From an uncultured Acidobacteriota bacterium (GTDB taxonomy: Bacteria; Acidobacteriota; Terriglobia; Terriglobales; Acidobacteriaceae), in contig CAILAC010000008.1 in assembly GCA_903832055.1 (NCBI GenBank), positions 140,387 to 204,386 on the forward strand: DNA of 64,000 nucleotides, written 5' to 3'. The notes beneath the pieces were generated by a model that saw nothing but the letters and a program-made list of their open reading frames with translations, did no database searches and was not told where the DNA came from. Made by a program: the position numbers and the translations under genes. Positions 55,019 to 63,621 of this stretch are shown here, piece by piece. Every line of letters starts with the position of its first letter. Position 1 is the first letter of the stretch.

Positions 55019-56128
55019 ATGCGCCCATCGTTTACTCTCGGCATTGAAGAGGAGTACCAGACCATTGACCCGGTGACGCGGGATCTGCGCTCGCACATTG
55101 CCACTGAGATGCTTTCGCAGGGCAAGATGCGCCTTGAAGAGCGCGTGAAAGCCGAAATGCACCAGTCGGTCGTCGAAGTGGGAACGCGCATCTGCCGCAA
55201 CATCGAAGAGGCACGCGAAGACCTGTACGACCTGCGGCGGCAGATGATTCGCCTGGCCAAGGAAAACAACCTGACTTTGGTCGCAGGCGCGACGCATCCC
55301 TTTGCAGATTGGCGCAAGCAGGAGATTTACCCTGATCCGCGCTACCGCCAGGTGGTCAAGGATCTGCAGCTAGTGGCCCGCTCCAACCTCATCTTTGGCC
55401 TGCACGTACATGTCGGCATTGAAGACCGGGAAGCGGCAATCCGCATCATGAATTCGATGCGCTACTTTCTGCCGCACATCATGGCTCTCACCACCAACTC
55501 ACCCTTCTGGCTGGGATTGAACACCGGTTACAAGGGATACCGCGCCAAGGTATTTGAAAACTTTCCGCGAACCGGCATTCCCGACGCGTTTGCGAGTTAC
55601 TCGGAGTACGAGAACTACGTCAATTTGCTTATCAAGACGCATTGCATCGATGACGGGAAAAAGATTTGGTGGGATATCCGTCCGCATCCCTACTTTGACA
55701 CGGTAGAAGTGCGAGCCTGCGACATACCCATGCGCGCCTCTGAGTCAATTGCAGTCGCTGCACTTATTCAGGCTACGGCCGCGTATCTATACCGGTTGCA
55801 TGAGCGCAACCAGGATTTCAGACAGTATGCGAGGCCGCTGCTGATGGAAAACAAGTTTCGCGCGGTGCGCTACGGGCTGGATGGAAGCCTCATTGACTTT
55901 GGCAAGCAGCAGGAAGTGCCGGAGCGCGATCTTATCCGGGAGTATCTTGACCTGGTCGATCCAGTCGTAGACGAGTTAGGTAGCCGCGAGGCCATCAACG
56001 GCATTCGAGAGATACTCGAAACCGGAACCGGAGCAGACCGGCAGCTAGCTGTCTTTGAAAGCTCTGGCGGCGACCTCAAAGCAGTGGTGGATTACATGGC
56101 GCAGGAGACAGCCGCCGGATTGTATTGA
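55019..56128 (+). CDS. YbdK-type carboxylate-amine ligase (GCS2 family)
   Basis: A 369-residue member of the glutamate-cysteine ligase family 2, glutamine-synthetase fold. It begins TLGIEEEYQTIDPVTRDL, with the acidic cluster that binds Mg-ATP. KAEMHQSVVEVGTRIC, NLTLVAGATHPFADW, LIFGLHVHVGI, HIMALTTNSPFWLGLNTGYKGYR and WWDIRPHPYFDTVEVRACD follow as usual. YbdK proteins show weak gamma-glutamylcysteine synthesis in vitro; their physiological products are mostly unknown. It follows the ATP-grasp gene on the same strand, pointing to a two-ligase pathway for a small peptide or amide. No thiol or non-ribosomal gene is adjacent. Confidence 0.9.
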   Translation: MRPSFTLGIEEEYQTIDPVTRDLRSHIATEMLSQGKMRLEERVKAEMHQSVVEVGTRICRNIEEAREDLYDLRRQMIRLAKENNLTLVAGATHPFADWRKQEIYPDPRYRQVVKDLQLVARSNLIFGLHVHVGIEDREAAIRIMNSMRYFLPHIMALTTNSPFWLGLNTGYKGYRAKVFENFPRTGIPDAFASYSEYENYVNLLIKTHCIDDGKKIWWDIRPHPYFDTVEVRACDIPMRASESIAVAALIQATAAYLYRLHERNQDFRQYARPLLMENKFRAVRYGLDGSLIDFGKQQEVPERDLIREYLDLVDPVVDELGSREAINGIREILETGTGADRQLAVFESSGGDLKAVVDYMAQETAAGLY

Positions 56129-56174
56129 GGAAAGTCTTCTCTGATATCTGTTTCTTGATTACCGGGGGAAAGCT

Positions 56175-58019
56175 ATGACGTTTGCTGCAAGAGTTGGATT
56201 GCTGGGTTGTCTCATCGCTTTGACTGCAGGTTGCGCTTCCGCAGAGGCGGCAGCTACAAATCCCCACAACTTCGCTGTCCAAAGTGGACATTTCATGCTG
56301 GACGGCAAGCCGTTTCAGATCATCTCCGGTGAGATGCACTATCCGCGTATCCCCCGCGCCTATTGGCGTTCGCGGTTGAAGATGGCCAAGGCGATGGGCC
56401 TGAATACGATCACCACCTACGTCTTCTGGAATGTCCACGAGCCGCAGCCCGGGGTCTATGACTTCAGCGGGCAAAACGACGTGGCGGAGTTCATTCGTGA
56501 GGCGCAGGAGGAGGGGCTGTTTGTGCTGTTGCGGCCGGGACCGTATGTCTGCGCGGAATGGGATTTTGGCGGATACCCGTCGTGGCTGTTGAAGGATCAT
56601 GCAATCGTTGTGCGCAGCTCCGACCCGCGGTTCATGGAGCCGGCGACCCGCTGGCTGCACCGACTTGGCCAGGAGCTGGCTCCACTTCAACTGGCAAATG
56701 GGGGTCCGATACTGACCGTTCAGGTTGAGAACGAGTACGGATCCTTTGGCGAGGACCATGCTTATATGGAGCAGATTCACCAGGTGCTGTTGGACAGCGG
56801 GTTCACGAAATCCGTCCTGTACACAGCGGACGGTCCTGAACAGCTTCCCAAAGGCTCATTGCCTGAGTTGCCCGCAGTCATCAACTTTGGCCAGGGCGAG
56901 GCAAAGGACGGCTTTGCGTTGCTCCACAAGCTCAGGCCCGACGGCCCGTTCATGACCGGGGAATACTGGGCTGGCTGGTTTGATCATTGGGGTGAAAAGC
57001 ACGAAACGCGGGACGGCGTTAAGCAAGCAGCGGAACTGACCTGGATGCTGAGCCAGGGATACTCAGTGAGCCTGTACATGTTTCACGGCGGCACGAGTTT
57101 TGGGTGGTTGAACGGCGCGAACTACTCTGGCGGTGAGTATCAGCCGGATGTGAACAGCTACGACTACGATGCAGCTCTCGACGAGAGCGGGCGGCCTACG
57201 CCGAAGTACTTCGCATTTCGCGATGTGATCGCAAAGGCAACAGGACAGACGCCCAATGCGGTGCCGACGACGCCGGGCACTCAATCCATCTCATCTTTCA
57301 TTCTTACTGAGTCTGCGTCGCTGTGGGATAACCTGCCCAAACCGGTGATTTCCCGTGAGTTGAAGACCATGGAAGACCTGGACCAGTCGTTTGGCTACAT
57401 TCTCTACCGGACTACTGCGTCCGCAGACCTGAAAGGACCATTGACGCTCGACGGCCTGCACGATTATGCGCAGGTTTATGTCAACGGCAAGATGGTGGGC
57501 ACTCTTGACCGTCGGCTCAAGCAGAAATCCATGCCTCTGAAGCTGGGCAAGGGCGACCGTCTTGATTTGCTGGTTGAAAACTCAGGTCGCATCAATTTCA
57601 GCCTGGAGCTTCGCGGCGAACGCAAGGGGATTGTGGGCTCAGTGAAGGCGGGCGAAACGCCGCTGCATGACTGGGAGATTTATCCCTTGCCGATGAACGA
57701 TACAGCCGAGCTTCGCTACTCCGAGGGCGGCTGCAAAGCGGCGCCATGCTTTTATCGCAGCAGCTTCGCCGCGGCCAGTGCTGGTGAAGCCGTCGGCGAT
57801 ACATTCCTGGACACTAAAGAACTCAGCAAGGGGTTTGTCTGGGTCAACGGACATCCGCTGGGGCGGGCGTGGAGCGTTGGTCCGCAGCGAACGCTTTACC
57901 TGCCGGGAAGCTGGCTCAAAGCGGGCGTCAATTCGATTGTGGCGCTCGATCTGAACAGCACCAAGGCCCCTTCGGTGGCGGGGTTGGCCAAGCCAATTCT
58001 CGATGGGCCGGTGAAGTAG
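56175..58019 (+). CDS. GH35 beta-galactosidase, predicted lipoprotein
   Basis: A 614-residue glycosidase that releases beta-galactose from plant or microbial glycans. The signal MTFAARVGLLGCLIALTAGC has a canonical lipobox (LTAG-C), so it is probably anchored in a membrane outside the cytoplasm. The catalytic barrel starts IISGEMHYPRIPRAYWRSRLKMAKAMGLNTITTYVFWNVHEPQPG. The acid/base glutamate is in QVENEYGS (about E185) and the nucleophile in MTGEYWAGWFDHWG (about E263). C-terminal galactose-binding-like sandwiches follow. It starts 46 bases after the GCS2 gene; a functional link to that gene is not obvious. Together with GH106 it suggests use of plant cell-wall sugars. Confidence 0.93.
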   Translation: MTFAARVGLLGCLIALTAGCASAEAAATNPHNFAVQSGHFMLDGKPFQIISGEMHYPRIPRAYWRSRLKMAKAMGLNTITTYVFWNVHEPQPGVYDFSGQNDVAEFIREAQEEGLFVLLRPGPYVCAEWDFGGYPSWLLKDHAIVVRSSDPRFMEPATRWLHRLGQELAPLQLANGGPILTVQVENEYGSFGEDHAYMEQIHQVLLDSGFTKSVLYTADGPEQLPKGSLPELPAVINFGQGEAKDGFALLHKLRPDGPFMTGEYWAGWFDHWGEKHETRDGVKQAAELTWMLSQGYSVSLYMFHGGTSFGWLNGANYSGGEYQPDVNSYDYDAALDESGRPTPKYFAFRDVIAKATGQTPNAVPTTPGTQSISSFILTESASLWDNLPKPVISRELKTMEDLDQSFGYILYRTTASADLKGPLTLDGLHDYAQVYVNGKMVGTLDRRLKQKSMPLKLGKGDRLDLLVENSGRINFSLELRGERKGIVGSVKAGETPLHDWEIYPLPMNDTAELRYSEGGCKAAPCFYRSSFAAASAGEAVGDTFLDTKELSKGFVWVNGHPLGRAWSVGPQRTLYLPGSWLKAGVNSIVALDLNSTKAPSVAGLAKPILDGPVK

Positions 58020-58050
58020 CCAGGTTTCTGCTTTCCGATCCTGCCGGGAG

Positions 58051-59811
58051 CTATTTGAAATCCGGAGATTGAAAGACGACCTCACCGTCAAGCAGGGTCA
58101 TCAGGCACTTCATGTCTTTGATATCGGCGGTAGGAACAGAGTAGATGTCGCGGTCCCAGACGGCGAGGTCGGCTCGCTTGCCGGGTTCGATGGTGCCGAT
58201 TTTGCTTTCGAGGAAGAGCTGGCGGGCGCTCCAGGCTGTGTAGCTGCGCAGTGCTGTGTGGATGTCAGTCGATTCGAAGGTGCCGAAGGGCTGAAGGCCG
58301 TAGGTACCCCTGGCGGTCTGGCGGGCAATTGAAGCCCAGAGTCCATAGCGGGCGGCAATCGGAGTCACGGAATAATCCGAGCCGCTGCTCCAGAGAATCC
58401 CCCGGCTCTTGAGCGTCTTCAGCGGAACCACTTGTTCGCCGCGCACCTTGCCGTAGCTTGCGGCATAGATGTCGCCGATCCACCAAAGAAACTCCGCCTG
58501 CAACTCAGGGTAGCCTGCATCGAAGTTCCTTTGCAGCCAGGCCATCACGTCCATTGCGTGGGCGGTGGGCTGGTTGGCGTGAATGATGCTGTGGCGCAGG
58601 CCGGGGCGGGGATTTTCCTTTTCGACCATGGCATAGGTATCGACGACCCAGTCAATGGCGCGGTCGCCGACTGCGTGGGTTCCGACGGGAACGCCGGCAT
58701 TATGAAAGAGCCGGACCATCTTCTGATATTCAGCAGGGTCGGTCTGGGGATAGCCGTGATTGCCGGTGTCAGGGTTCGTGTTGTTGCGAAACCAGTCGTC
58801 ATAGGCCCAGGCAGTGCGGGCGCCACCGGAGCCATCCATATAGATTTTGGCTCCGCAGGAGAGCAGGCGGCTGTCGCCGAGCGTGGCAGGCAGGCGCGGC
58901 ACTGAATCAAATTGAACCAGGGCCTTTTTGGCGGATTCGAGCGTGCTGCCGGCATGCCACAAGACGCACACGCGCATCTTGAGCTCACCCGCGTCGAGAA
59001 CTGATTTGTAGGCGTTCCAGGTAAGTTGGGTGATGTCGGGGTCTTTGACGGCGGTCATGCCCTCGCTGAGCAGAATCTTTTGGATATACAGCACTCCCTG
59101 GCGTTCCTGCTCAGGGGTGACTGGCGGGATGAGCCGGTCGACGGGCGCCATGGCGGTTTCTTCCTTGAGCACGCCGGTCGGCTGATGGGTGCCAGGGTCG
59201 CGATCGATGGTTCCGGCGCTGGGATCAGGGGTATCTGCAGTAATGCCGGCAAGCTTGAGCGCGAGCGAATTAGCCACGCCATAGTGGCCGGTCGTATGCA
59301 TCAGCCAGACAGGGTTATTGGGCGAGACCCGATCAAGGTCAGCAGCCGTGGGGTATCGACGCTCGGAAAGCTTGCCCTCATCCCACCCGGATCCGGTGAT
59401 CCAGTCTCCCGGCTTTACAAGAGCGACTTTGGCACCGACGCGGGCAACGATCTCGGCTACTGAGGTAGCGTCAGTTAGCTTGACGCCGTAGAGTTCTTCG
59501 ACACCGCCATCAGCAATGTGGGCGTGGGTGTCGATGAGACCAGGGGTGACGGTGAGACCGTGGAGGTCAACGACCTTGGCATTGGGCGCGGCAAGGGCGC
59601 GAATTTCGGCGTCTGTACCGGCTTTGACGATGATGCCGTTGCGGATTGCGACGGCCTGGGCGATCGAGTCCTTTGCGTCAACGGTTAGGACATGGCCGTG
59701 GATCAGGATCAGGTCGGCAATTGCCGGAGCCGGAGCGGCGGGAGGCTGAGCCGATGCTTCTAGGACGAGGAGTGCCAGGGCGGCAGTCAATAGCAGGCGA
59801 TGATTGTTCAT
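58051..59811 (-). CDS. Exported YtcJ-like amidohydrolase
   Basis: A 586-residue metal-dependent amidohydrolase. ATG 59811 has GAGGAG 9 bases upstream, and a signal peptide (NNHRLLLTAALALLVLEASA) follows. The metal-binding start of the barrel is VTPGLIDTHAHIADGG. Later motifs are KIYMDGSGGARTA, PVGTHAVGDRAIDWVVD and GILWSSGSDYSVTPI, and the usual C-terminal beta-domain (IEPGKRADLAVWDRDIYSVP). Relatives include N-substituted formamide deformylases, but substrates vary widely. It converges with the GH35 gene with 31 bases between them. Confidence 0.88.
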   Translation of the reverse strand: MNNHRLLLTAALALLVLEASAQPPAAPAPAIADLILIHGHVLTVDAKDSIAQAVAIRNGIIVKAGTDAEIRALAAPNAKVVDLHGLTVTPGLIDTHAHIADGGVEELYGVKLTDATSVAEIVARVGAKVALVKPGDWITGSGWDEGKLSERRYPTAADLDRVSPNNPVWLMHTTGHYGVANSLALKLAGITADTPDPSAGTIDRDPGTHQPTGVLKEETAMAPVDRLIPPVTPEQERQGVLYIQKILLSEGMTAVKDPDITQLTWNAYKSVLDAGELKMRVCVLWHAGSTLESAKKALVQFDSVPRLPATLGDSRLLSCGAKIYMDGSGGARTAWAYDDWFRNNTNPDTGNHGYPQTDPAEYQKMVRLFHNAGVPVGTHAVGDRAIDWVVDTYAMVEKENPRPGLRHSIIHANQPTAHAMDVMAWLQRNFDAGYPELQAEFLWWIGDIYAASYGKVRGEQVVPLKTLKSRGILWSSGSDYSVTPIAARYGLWASIARQTARGTYGLQPFGTFESTDIHTALRSYTAWSARQLFLESKIGTIEPGKRADLAVWDRDIYSVPTADIKDMKCLMTLLDGEVVFQSPDFK

Positions 59812-60010
59812 TACGCGGTTCTCCTCGTGCAAGTCGTTTCAATTACTGTATATGCGAGTGAGCCGGCGCGCCGGGGAATGTCAGCCGACGTAATTGTCAA
59901 ATGGCTGAAGCTATCGGGCATTTCAATTGGGTCAATTTTCAGTTAGGCTCAATGAATCGGCCCGATTTCGCCGCCTTCCCCCGCAATTGTATTGGAGTTC
60001 GACCTTGACA

Positions 60011-61051
60011 ATGACTGTTTCTGATTTGCTGCAGATGCCCTACCCCACCGAGTTTGCGATGGGTGCCCGTTCGGCCGTGACCACCTGCTTGCGCATTTCT
60101 CCCTCGGAGAAGGTCACGCTGATCACGGATCGGGCAACAGAACAGATTGCCGCCTCGATCGGGGCGCAGCTTGAATTGCTGGGATGCGCATGGAGTGTCT
60201 TTCTGCTGGAAGACCTGGCTCCCCGGCCGCTGGTGCATATGCCCGAAGCGGTGCTGGCAGATATGGAGACGTCGCAGGTCTCGATTTTTGCGGTCCAGGT
60301 ACAGAAGAATGAGTTGCTCTCGCGCATGCAGATGACTGATGTTGTGAACCGCCGGCGGATGCGCCATGCACACATGGTGAACATCACTGCGGAGATTATG
60401 TGCCAGGGCATGCGTGCGGACTTTGACCTGGTCGACCGGCTTTCGCAGCAGGTACTGGAACGGGTGCGCAAGGCAACACGGATTCGCGCAACGACCGCAG
60501 CGGGCACCGACATAACGGCGGAAATGAACCCGGGTTACAAGTGGTTCAAGACGAGCGGCATTATCAGCCCGGAAAAATGGGGCAACCTGCCGGGTGGCGA
60601 ATGCTTCACTTCACCCGGCGAAGTGAATGGCCGTTTTGTCGTGGATGGCGTTGTCGGCGACTGGCTATGCGCACGCTATGGATTGCTGCACGAGACGCCG
60701 CTCACGATCGAAATTGCCGGCAACCGCATCGTGAGCTGTGCCAGCGAAAACAAGGCACTGGAATCGGATTTCTGGGCGTATACGCACACCGATGAAAACT
60801 CTGACCGGGTAGGCGAGTTTGCTATTGGCACCAACCTTGGCGTTGAGCGCGTGATTGGCAACATCCTGCAGGATGAGAAGTTCCCGGGGATTCACATTGC
60901 GTTTGGGAACCCGTACGGCGAGCACACAGGGGCTCCGTGGCGCTCTGGAACGCACATCGATGTGGTTGGGCTCGGATTCAATATCTGGATCGAGTCTGAG
61001 GCTGGGCAGGAGCAGATCATGCGCGATGGACGGTTTCTGATCGCTGCCTAG
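60011..61051 (+). CDS. M29-like aminopeptidase
   Basis: A 346-residue protein of the M29 (AmpS/aminopeptidase T-like) metallopeptidase type, which removes N-terminal residues from peptides. The N-terminal half (ISPSEKVTLITDRATEQIAASIGAQLELLG) is the Rossmann-like part. The C-terminal metal-binding half shows GGECFTSP, ENKALESDFW, EFAIGTNLGVERVIGNILQDEK and HIAFGNPYGEHTGAPWRSGTHIDVV, giving the expected Glu and His ligands. There is no signal peptide, so it is cytoplasmic. ATG 60011 is chosen because the family starts near here; the longer frame has no ribosome-binding site. The overall identity is reasonably sure, its specificity is not. Confidence 0.8.
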   Translation: MTVSDLLQMPYPTEFAMGARSAVTTCLRISPSEKVTLITDRATEQIAASIGAQLELLGCAWSVFLLEDLAPRPLVHMPEAVLADMETSQVSIFAVQVQKNELLSRMQMTDVVNRRRMRHAHMVNITAEIMCQGMRADFDLVDRLSQQVLERVRKATRIRATTAAGTDITAEMNPGYKWFKTSGIISPEKWGNLPGGECFTSPGEVNGRFVVDGVVGDWLCARYGLLHETPLTIEIAGNRIVSCASENKALESDFWAYTHTDENSDRVGEFAIGTNLGVERVIGNILQDEKFPGIHIAFGNPYGEHTGAPWRSGTHIDVVGLGFNIWIESEAGQEQIMRDGRFLIAA

Positions 61052-61113
61052 ATCCATCAACCTGGATTGTTTTGTGCAGCCTCATGTGGGGTATCGGCAT
61101 CTACTCTGTTGTT

Positions 61114-62094
61114 ATGACTACGACCACATCCCTTCCTCTCAAGAAACTTGGCAACTCAGACCTTAACCTCACCCCGATTGGCTTTGGCGCATGGGCCATT
61201 GGGGGCGGCAACTGGGACTTTGCGTGGGGCCCGCAGGACGATGCGGAGTCAATCCGAGCCATTCACCAGGCTCTTGACGAAGGCATCAACTGGATCGATA
61301 CAGCCGCGATTTACGGCCTTGGCCACTCCGAGGAAATCGTCGGGCGGGCGGTGAAAAGCAGCGCGAGCAATCCGCTGGTCTTTACCAAGTGCTCCATGCG
61401 CTGGGATGCCGACCGGAAGATCTACCGCTCACTCAATGCCGCCTCAGTTATTGAGGAATTGGAAGGATCACTGCGGCGGCTTGGAGTCGAGACGATTGAT
61501 CTGTACCAGATCCATTGGCCGAACCCCGAGGAAGAAATCGAAGAGGGCTGGGAGGAGTTGGCACGGCAGCAGAAGCTGGGCAAGATTCGCTGGATTGGGG
61601 TTTCCAACTTCAATGTGGCGCAGATGAAGCGGGCCCAGGCAATTGCACCAATTACCAGCCTGCAGCCGCCTTACTCGATGCTCCGGCCGGCGATTGAGGC
61701 GGAGATTTTGCCATATTGCCAACAGAACGGCATCGGCGTCATCAACTATTCACCGATGGTGAGTGGCCTGCTCACCGGCCGCATGAGCGCAGAACGCGTG
61801 GCTGCGATGCCCACAGACGACTGGCGACGCCGGGCAGTCGAGTTCAATGAGCCTCGCCTGAGCCGGAACCTGCGTCTGGTTGAGTTGCTGCGTACGATTG
61901 GAGCCGCCCATCACGTGGAGCCAGGCGTCGTCGCGGTGGCCTGGACTCTGCACCATCCCGCAGTGACGGCCGCGATTGTTGGCGGACGAAGCGCCGAGCA
62001 AGTCAAAGGCCTCGCCCCTGCGCTCAGGTTCCGGCTCAGCGATAATGAGTACGCGGAAATTGGGGCATTCCTGGCGGCCAATCCGGTCGCTTAG
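61114..62094 (+). CDS. Aldo/keto reductase
   Basis: A 326-residue NADPH-dependent (beta/alpha)8 oxidoreductase. Family features are MTTTTSLPLKKLGNSDLNLTPIGFGAWAIGG, the catalytic aspartate and tyrosine in NWIDTAAIYGLGHSEEIVGRAV, the lysine in VFTKCSMRW and the histidine in DLYQIHWPNP. IGVSNFNVAQMKRA and AAIVGGRSAEQVKG line the cofactor site. ATG 61114 lies 63 bases after the aminopeptidase stop. A small ATCCA/TGGAT hairpin plus TGTTTT at 61052-61073 could end the upstream transcript. The natural substrate is unknown. Confidence 0.92.
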   Translation: MTTTTSLPLKKLGNSDLNLTPIGFGAWAIGGGNWDFAWGPQDDAESIRAIHQALDEGINWIDTAAIYGLGHSEEIVGRAVKSSASNPLVFTKCSMRWDADRKIYRSLNAASVIEELEGSLRRLGVETIDLYQIHWPNPEEEIEEGWEELARQQKLGKIRWIGVSNFNVAQMKRAQAIAPITSLQPPYSMLRPAIEAEILPYCQQNGIGVINYSPMVSGLLTGRMSAERVAAMPTDDWRRRAVEFNEPRLSRNLRLVELLRTIGAAHHVEPGVVAVAWTLHHPAVTAAIVGGRSAEQVKGLAPALRFRLSDNEYAEIGAFLAANPVA

Positions 62095-62115
62095 AACGCC
62101 GATGCAAGCAGCGAA

Positions 62116-62146
62116 AAGCCCCGGTCCTCAGTGAGGATCGGGGCTT
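62116..62146. terminator. Terminator hairpin between convergent genes
   Basis: AAGCCCCG followed by GTCCTCA pairs with GTGAGGAT and CGGGGCTT (62116-62146). It is preceded by AAAA, so it could serve the minus-strand gene as well as the aldo/keto reductase gene. Confidence 0.7.
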
Positions 62147-62168
62147 CAATTCAAGCGAATGAATCCAG

Positions 62169-62696
62169 TTACATGGCAGCGACGAAGTCAGGCAGGATGA
62201 CCGCTGCGTGATTCTGGAGCAGGTTTGTCATGCGAGCCGACATGCTGCTGTAAAGATCGGCCGCGCGAAATGCATTGACCTTGACGCCTGCGGTAGCTTG
62301 GCTGAGTGCGTATTGCCCAAGCGCCATCAGTACGCAGAGCCGAATCTGCATCGCATCGCTGCGCAGAGCCTCCAAAACCATTGGGTCGATTGGATCGGCA
62401 CCGGGAGCACAATTCCGGGTGGCATAGTCCGCCATTTCGAGCATGACGCGTGCATTCTGGAACATGGCCCAGAGACCGCGGGGTCCGTCGAGACGCTGCC
62501 AAATGTCCTCGGTAGTCGCGGTAAGGCCCTCTTTCCAAAGGAATTGCGCGCTGAGGTCGCGTGCGCTCCAATCGGTGCGAAGCTGGCCCAGTAGACTGTC
62601 CCAACTCTGGCTGTTACGGCGGCGCACGTCCTTACACCACTTGCTGAAGTAGGCCAGCAAGGCAGTGACGATTACGATCTGAAGTACCGTGAACAT
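62169..62696 (-). CDS. Uncharacterised protein with N-terminal membrane anchor
   Basis: A 175-residue protein with no recognised family. Residues 1-17 (MFTVLQIVIVTALLAYF) form a single membrane span, followed by a basic stretch (KWCKDVRRR) and a helical cytoplasmic domain with conserved-looking features such as WDSLLGQLRTDWSARDLSAQFLWKEG and WAMFQNARVMLEMADYATRN. The codon use is ordinary for the window. It lies 37 bases downstream of a seven-span membrane protein gene, so the two are probably an operon. I do not know its function. Confidence 0.75.
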   Translation of the reverse strand: MFTVLQIVIVTALLAYFSKWCKDVRRRNSQSWDSLLGQLRTDWSARDLSAQFLWKEGLTATTEDIWQRLDGPRGLWAMFQNARVMLEMADYATRNCAPGADPIDPMVLEALRSDAMQIRLCVLMALGQYALSQATAGVKVNAFRAADLYSSMSARMTNLLQNHAAVILPDFVAAM

Positions 62697-62733
62697 TACT
62701 TAGTCCTTTTTCCAGGTGCGTTTTAGGAAAGGA

Positions 62734-63483
62734 TCATTGGGGGCCGGACCTGCGATTACGTCCGCCTCCACCTATTTGTAGCAGAAGTTCCTGCATTTGT
62801 GGACTGAATTGTTTGCGTTCCTGCTCTTTTGCGCTAAAGCTGAGTTCCCAATAGGACAGTGTACCCAGGTAACTGACCGATGTTGCGATGTCCAACCAGT
62901 GGTACTGCTCCCCTGTAGAAGGGTGAGAATGGAGGACTGCGACAATCAGACTGACAATCGAGTAAACCCCGAATCCAGTGGCAACCTGCAGTTCGCGATC
63001 TTTCCATCCCAGGGAAAGAAGTTGGCTCAAGCTCGCCATGACCAGGAAGCAGCCAACGCGCAGAATTGCTGCGGTTCCTTGAACGTGATACAAAATCGTG
63101 CTTTCCGGGCCGAAACCTGAGGGAACGGTATGGCTGGCCAGCGGCCATATGATAACGGCAGCAATTGCCACAAGCCCAGCAATCACATAAATGGTTGCCT
63201 TGGGAAGCGATGCGCGCATTGGCCGCAACACTGACCAGGCCAACTCCACCAAAACGGCAAAAATCAGCAGCGAATCAATCGAGACCTGATAAAGGTAGTA
63301 GCGGAAATATAGCGTGGGATGGACGGACAGAATACATGAAGATGAGAGATCAGTGACCAGTGTCCAAGCGACGAAGACAGTAAAGATAGGGAGGAGACGC
63401 CGCACGTTGCGATAAAACAGGAGGACGATGACAAAGCATTCGCCTACCGCTCCCGCTAACGAAACTGCCGTCTCGAATGACAC
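62734..63483 (-). CDS. Uncharacterised polytopic membrane protein
   Basis: A 249-residue protein with about seven hydrophobic spans (for example GECFVIVLLFYRNV, LLPIFTVFVAWTLV, IDSLLIFAVLVELAWSVL, TIYVIAGLVAIAAVIIWPLA, ILRVGCFLVMASLSQLL, VYSIVSLIVAVLH). It ends in a charged cytoplasmic tail (KEQERKQFSPQMQELLLQIGGGGRNRRSGPQ). It resembles a seven-span family common in Acidobacteriota, but I cannot name one. It is followed by the anchored gene at 62169 after 37 bases. The gene for the repeat protein lies upstream on the same strand. Confidence 0.7.
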   Translation of the reverse strand: MSFETAVSLAGAVGECFVIVLLFYRNVRRLLPIFTVFVAWTLVTDLSSSCILSVHPTLYFRYYLYQVSIDSLLIFAVLVELAWSVLRPMRASLPKATIYVIAGLVAIAAVIIWPLASHTVPSGFGPESTILYHVQGTAAILRVGCFLVMASLSQLLSLGWKDRELQVATGFGVYSIVSLIVAVLHSHPSTGEQYHWLDIATSVSYLGTLSYWELSFSAKEQERKQFSPQMQELLLQIGGGGRNRRSGPQ

Positions 63484-63621
63484 CTTGCTGCCTCCTGGAC
63501 CGAGTGGGAAGCACTCTTTCCAATTAAGAGTCTAGCAGCGGAAGGAATCTGTCAATATACAACTTATGAATCGGAACGGATGCACGAAGATGGCGTTCGA
63601 ATGACCAAAGGTCGTGAGGGC

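Noticed and set aside
53980..55317. 445-codon minus-strand frame
   Set aside because: It lies opposite the ATP-grasp and GCS2 genes, which have clear motifs and ribosome-binding sites; long antisense frames are expected in GC-rich genes.
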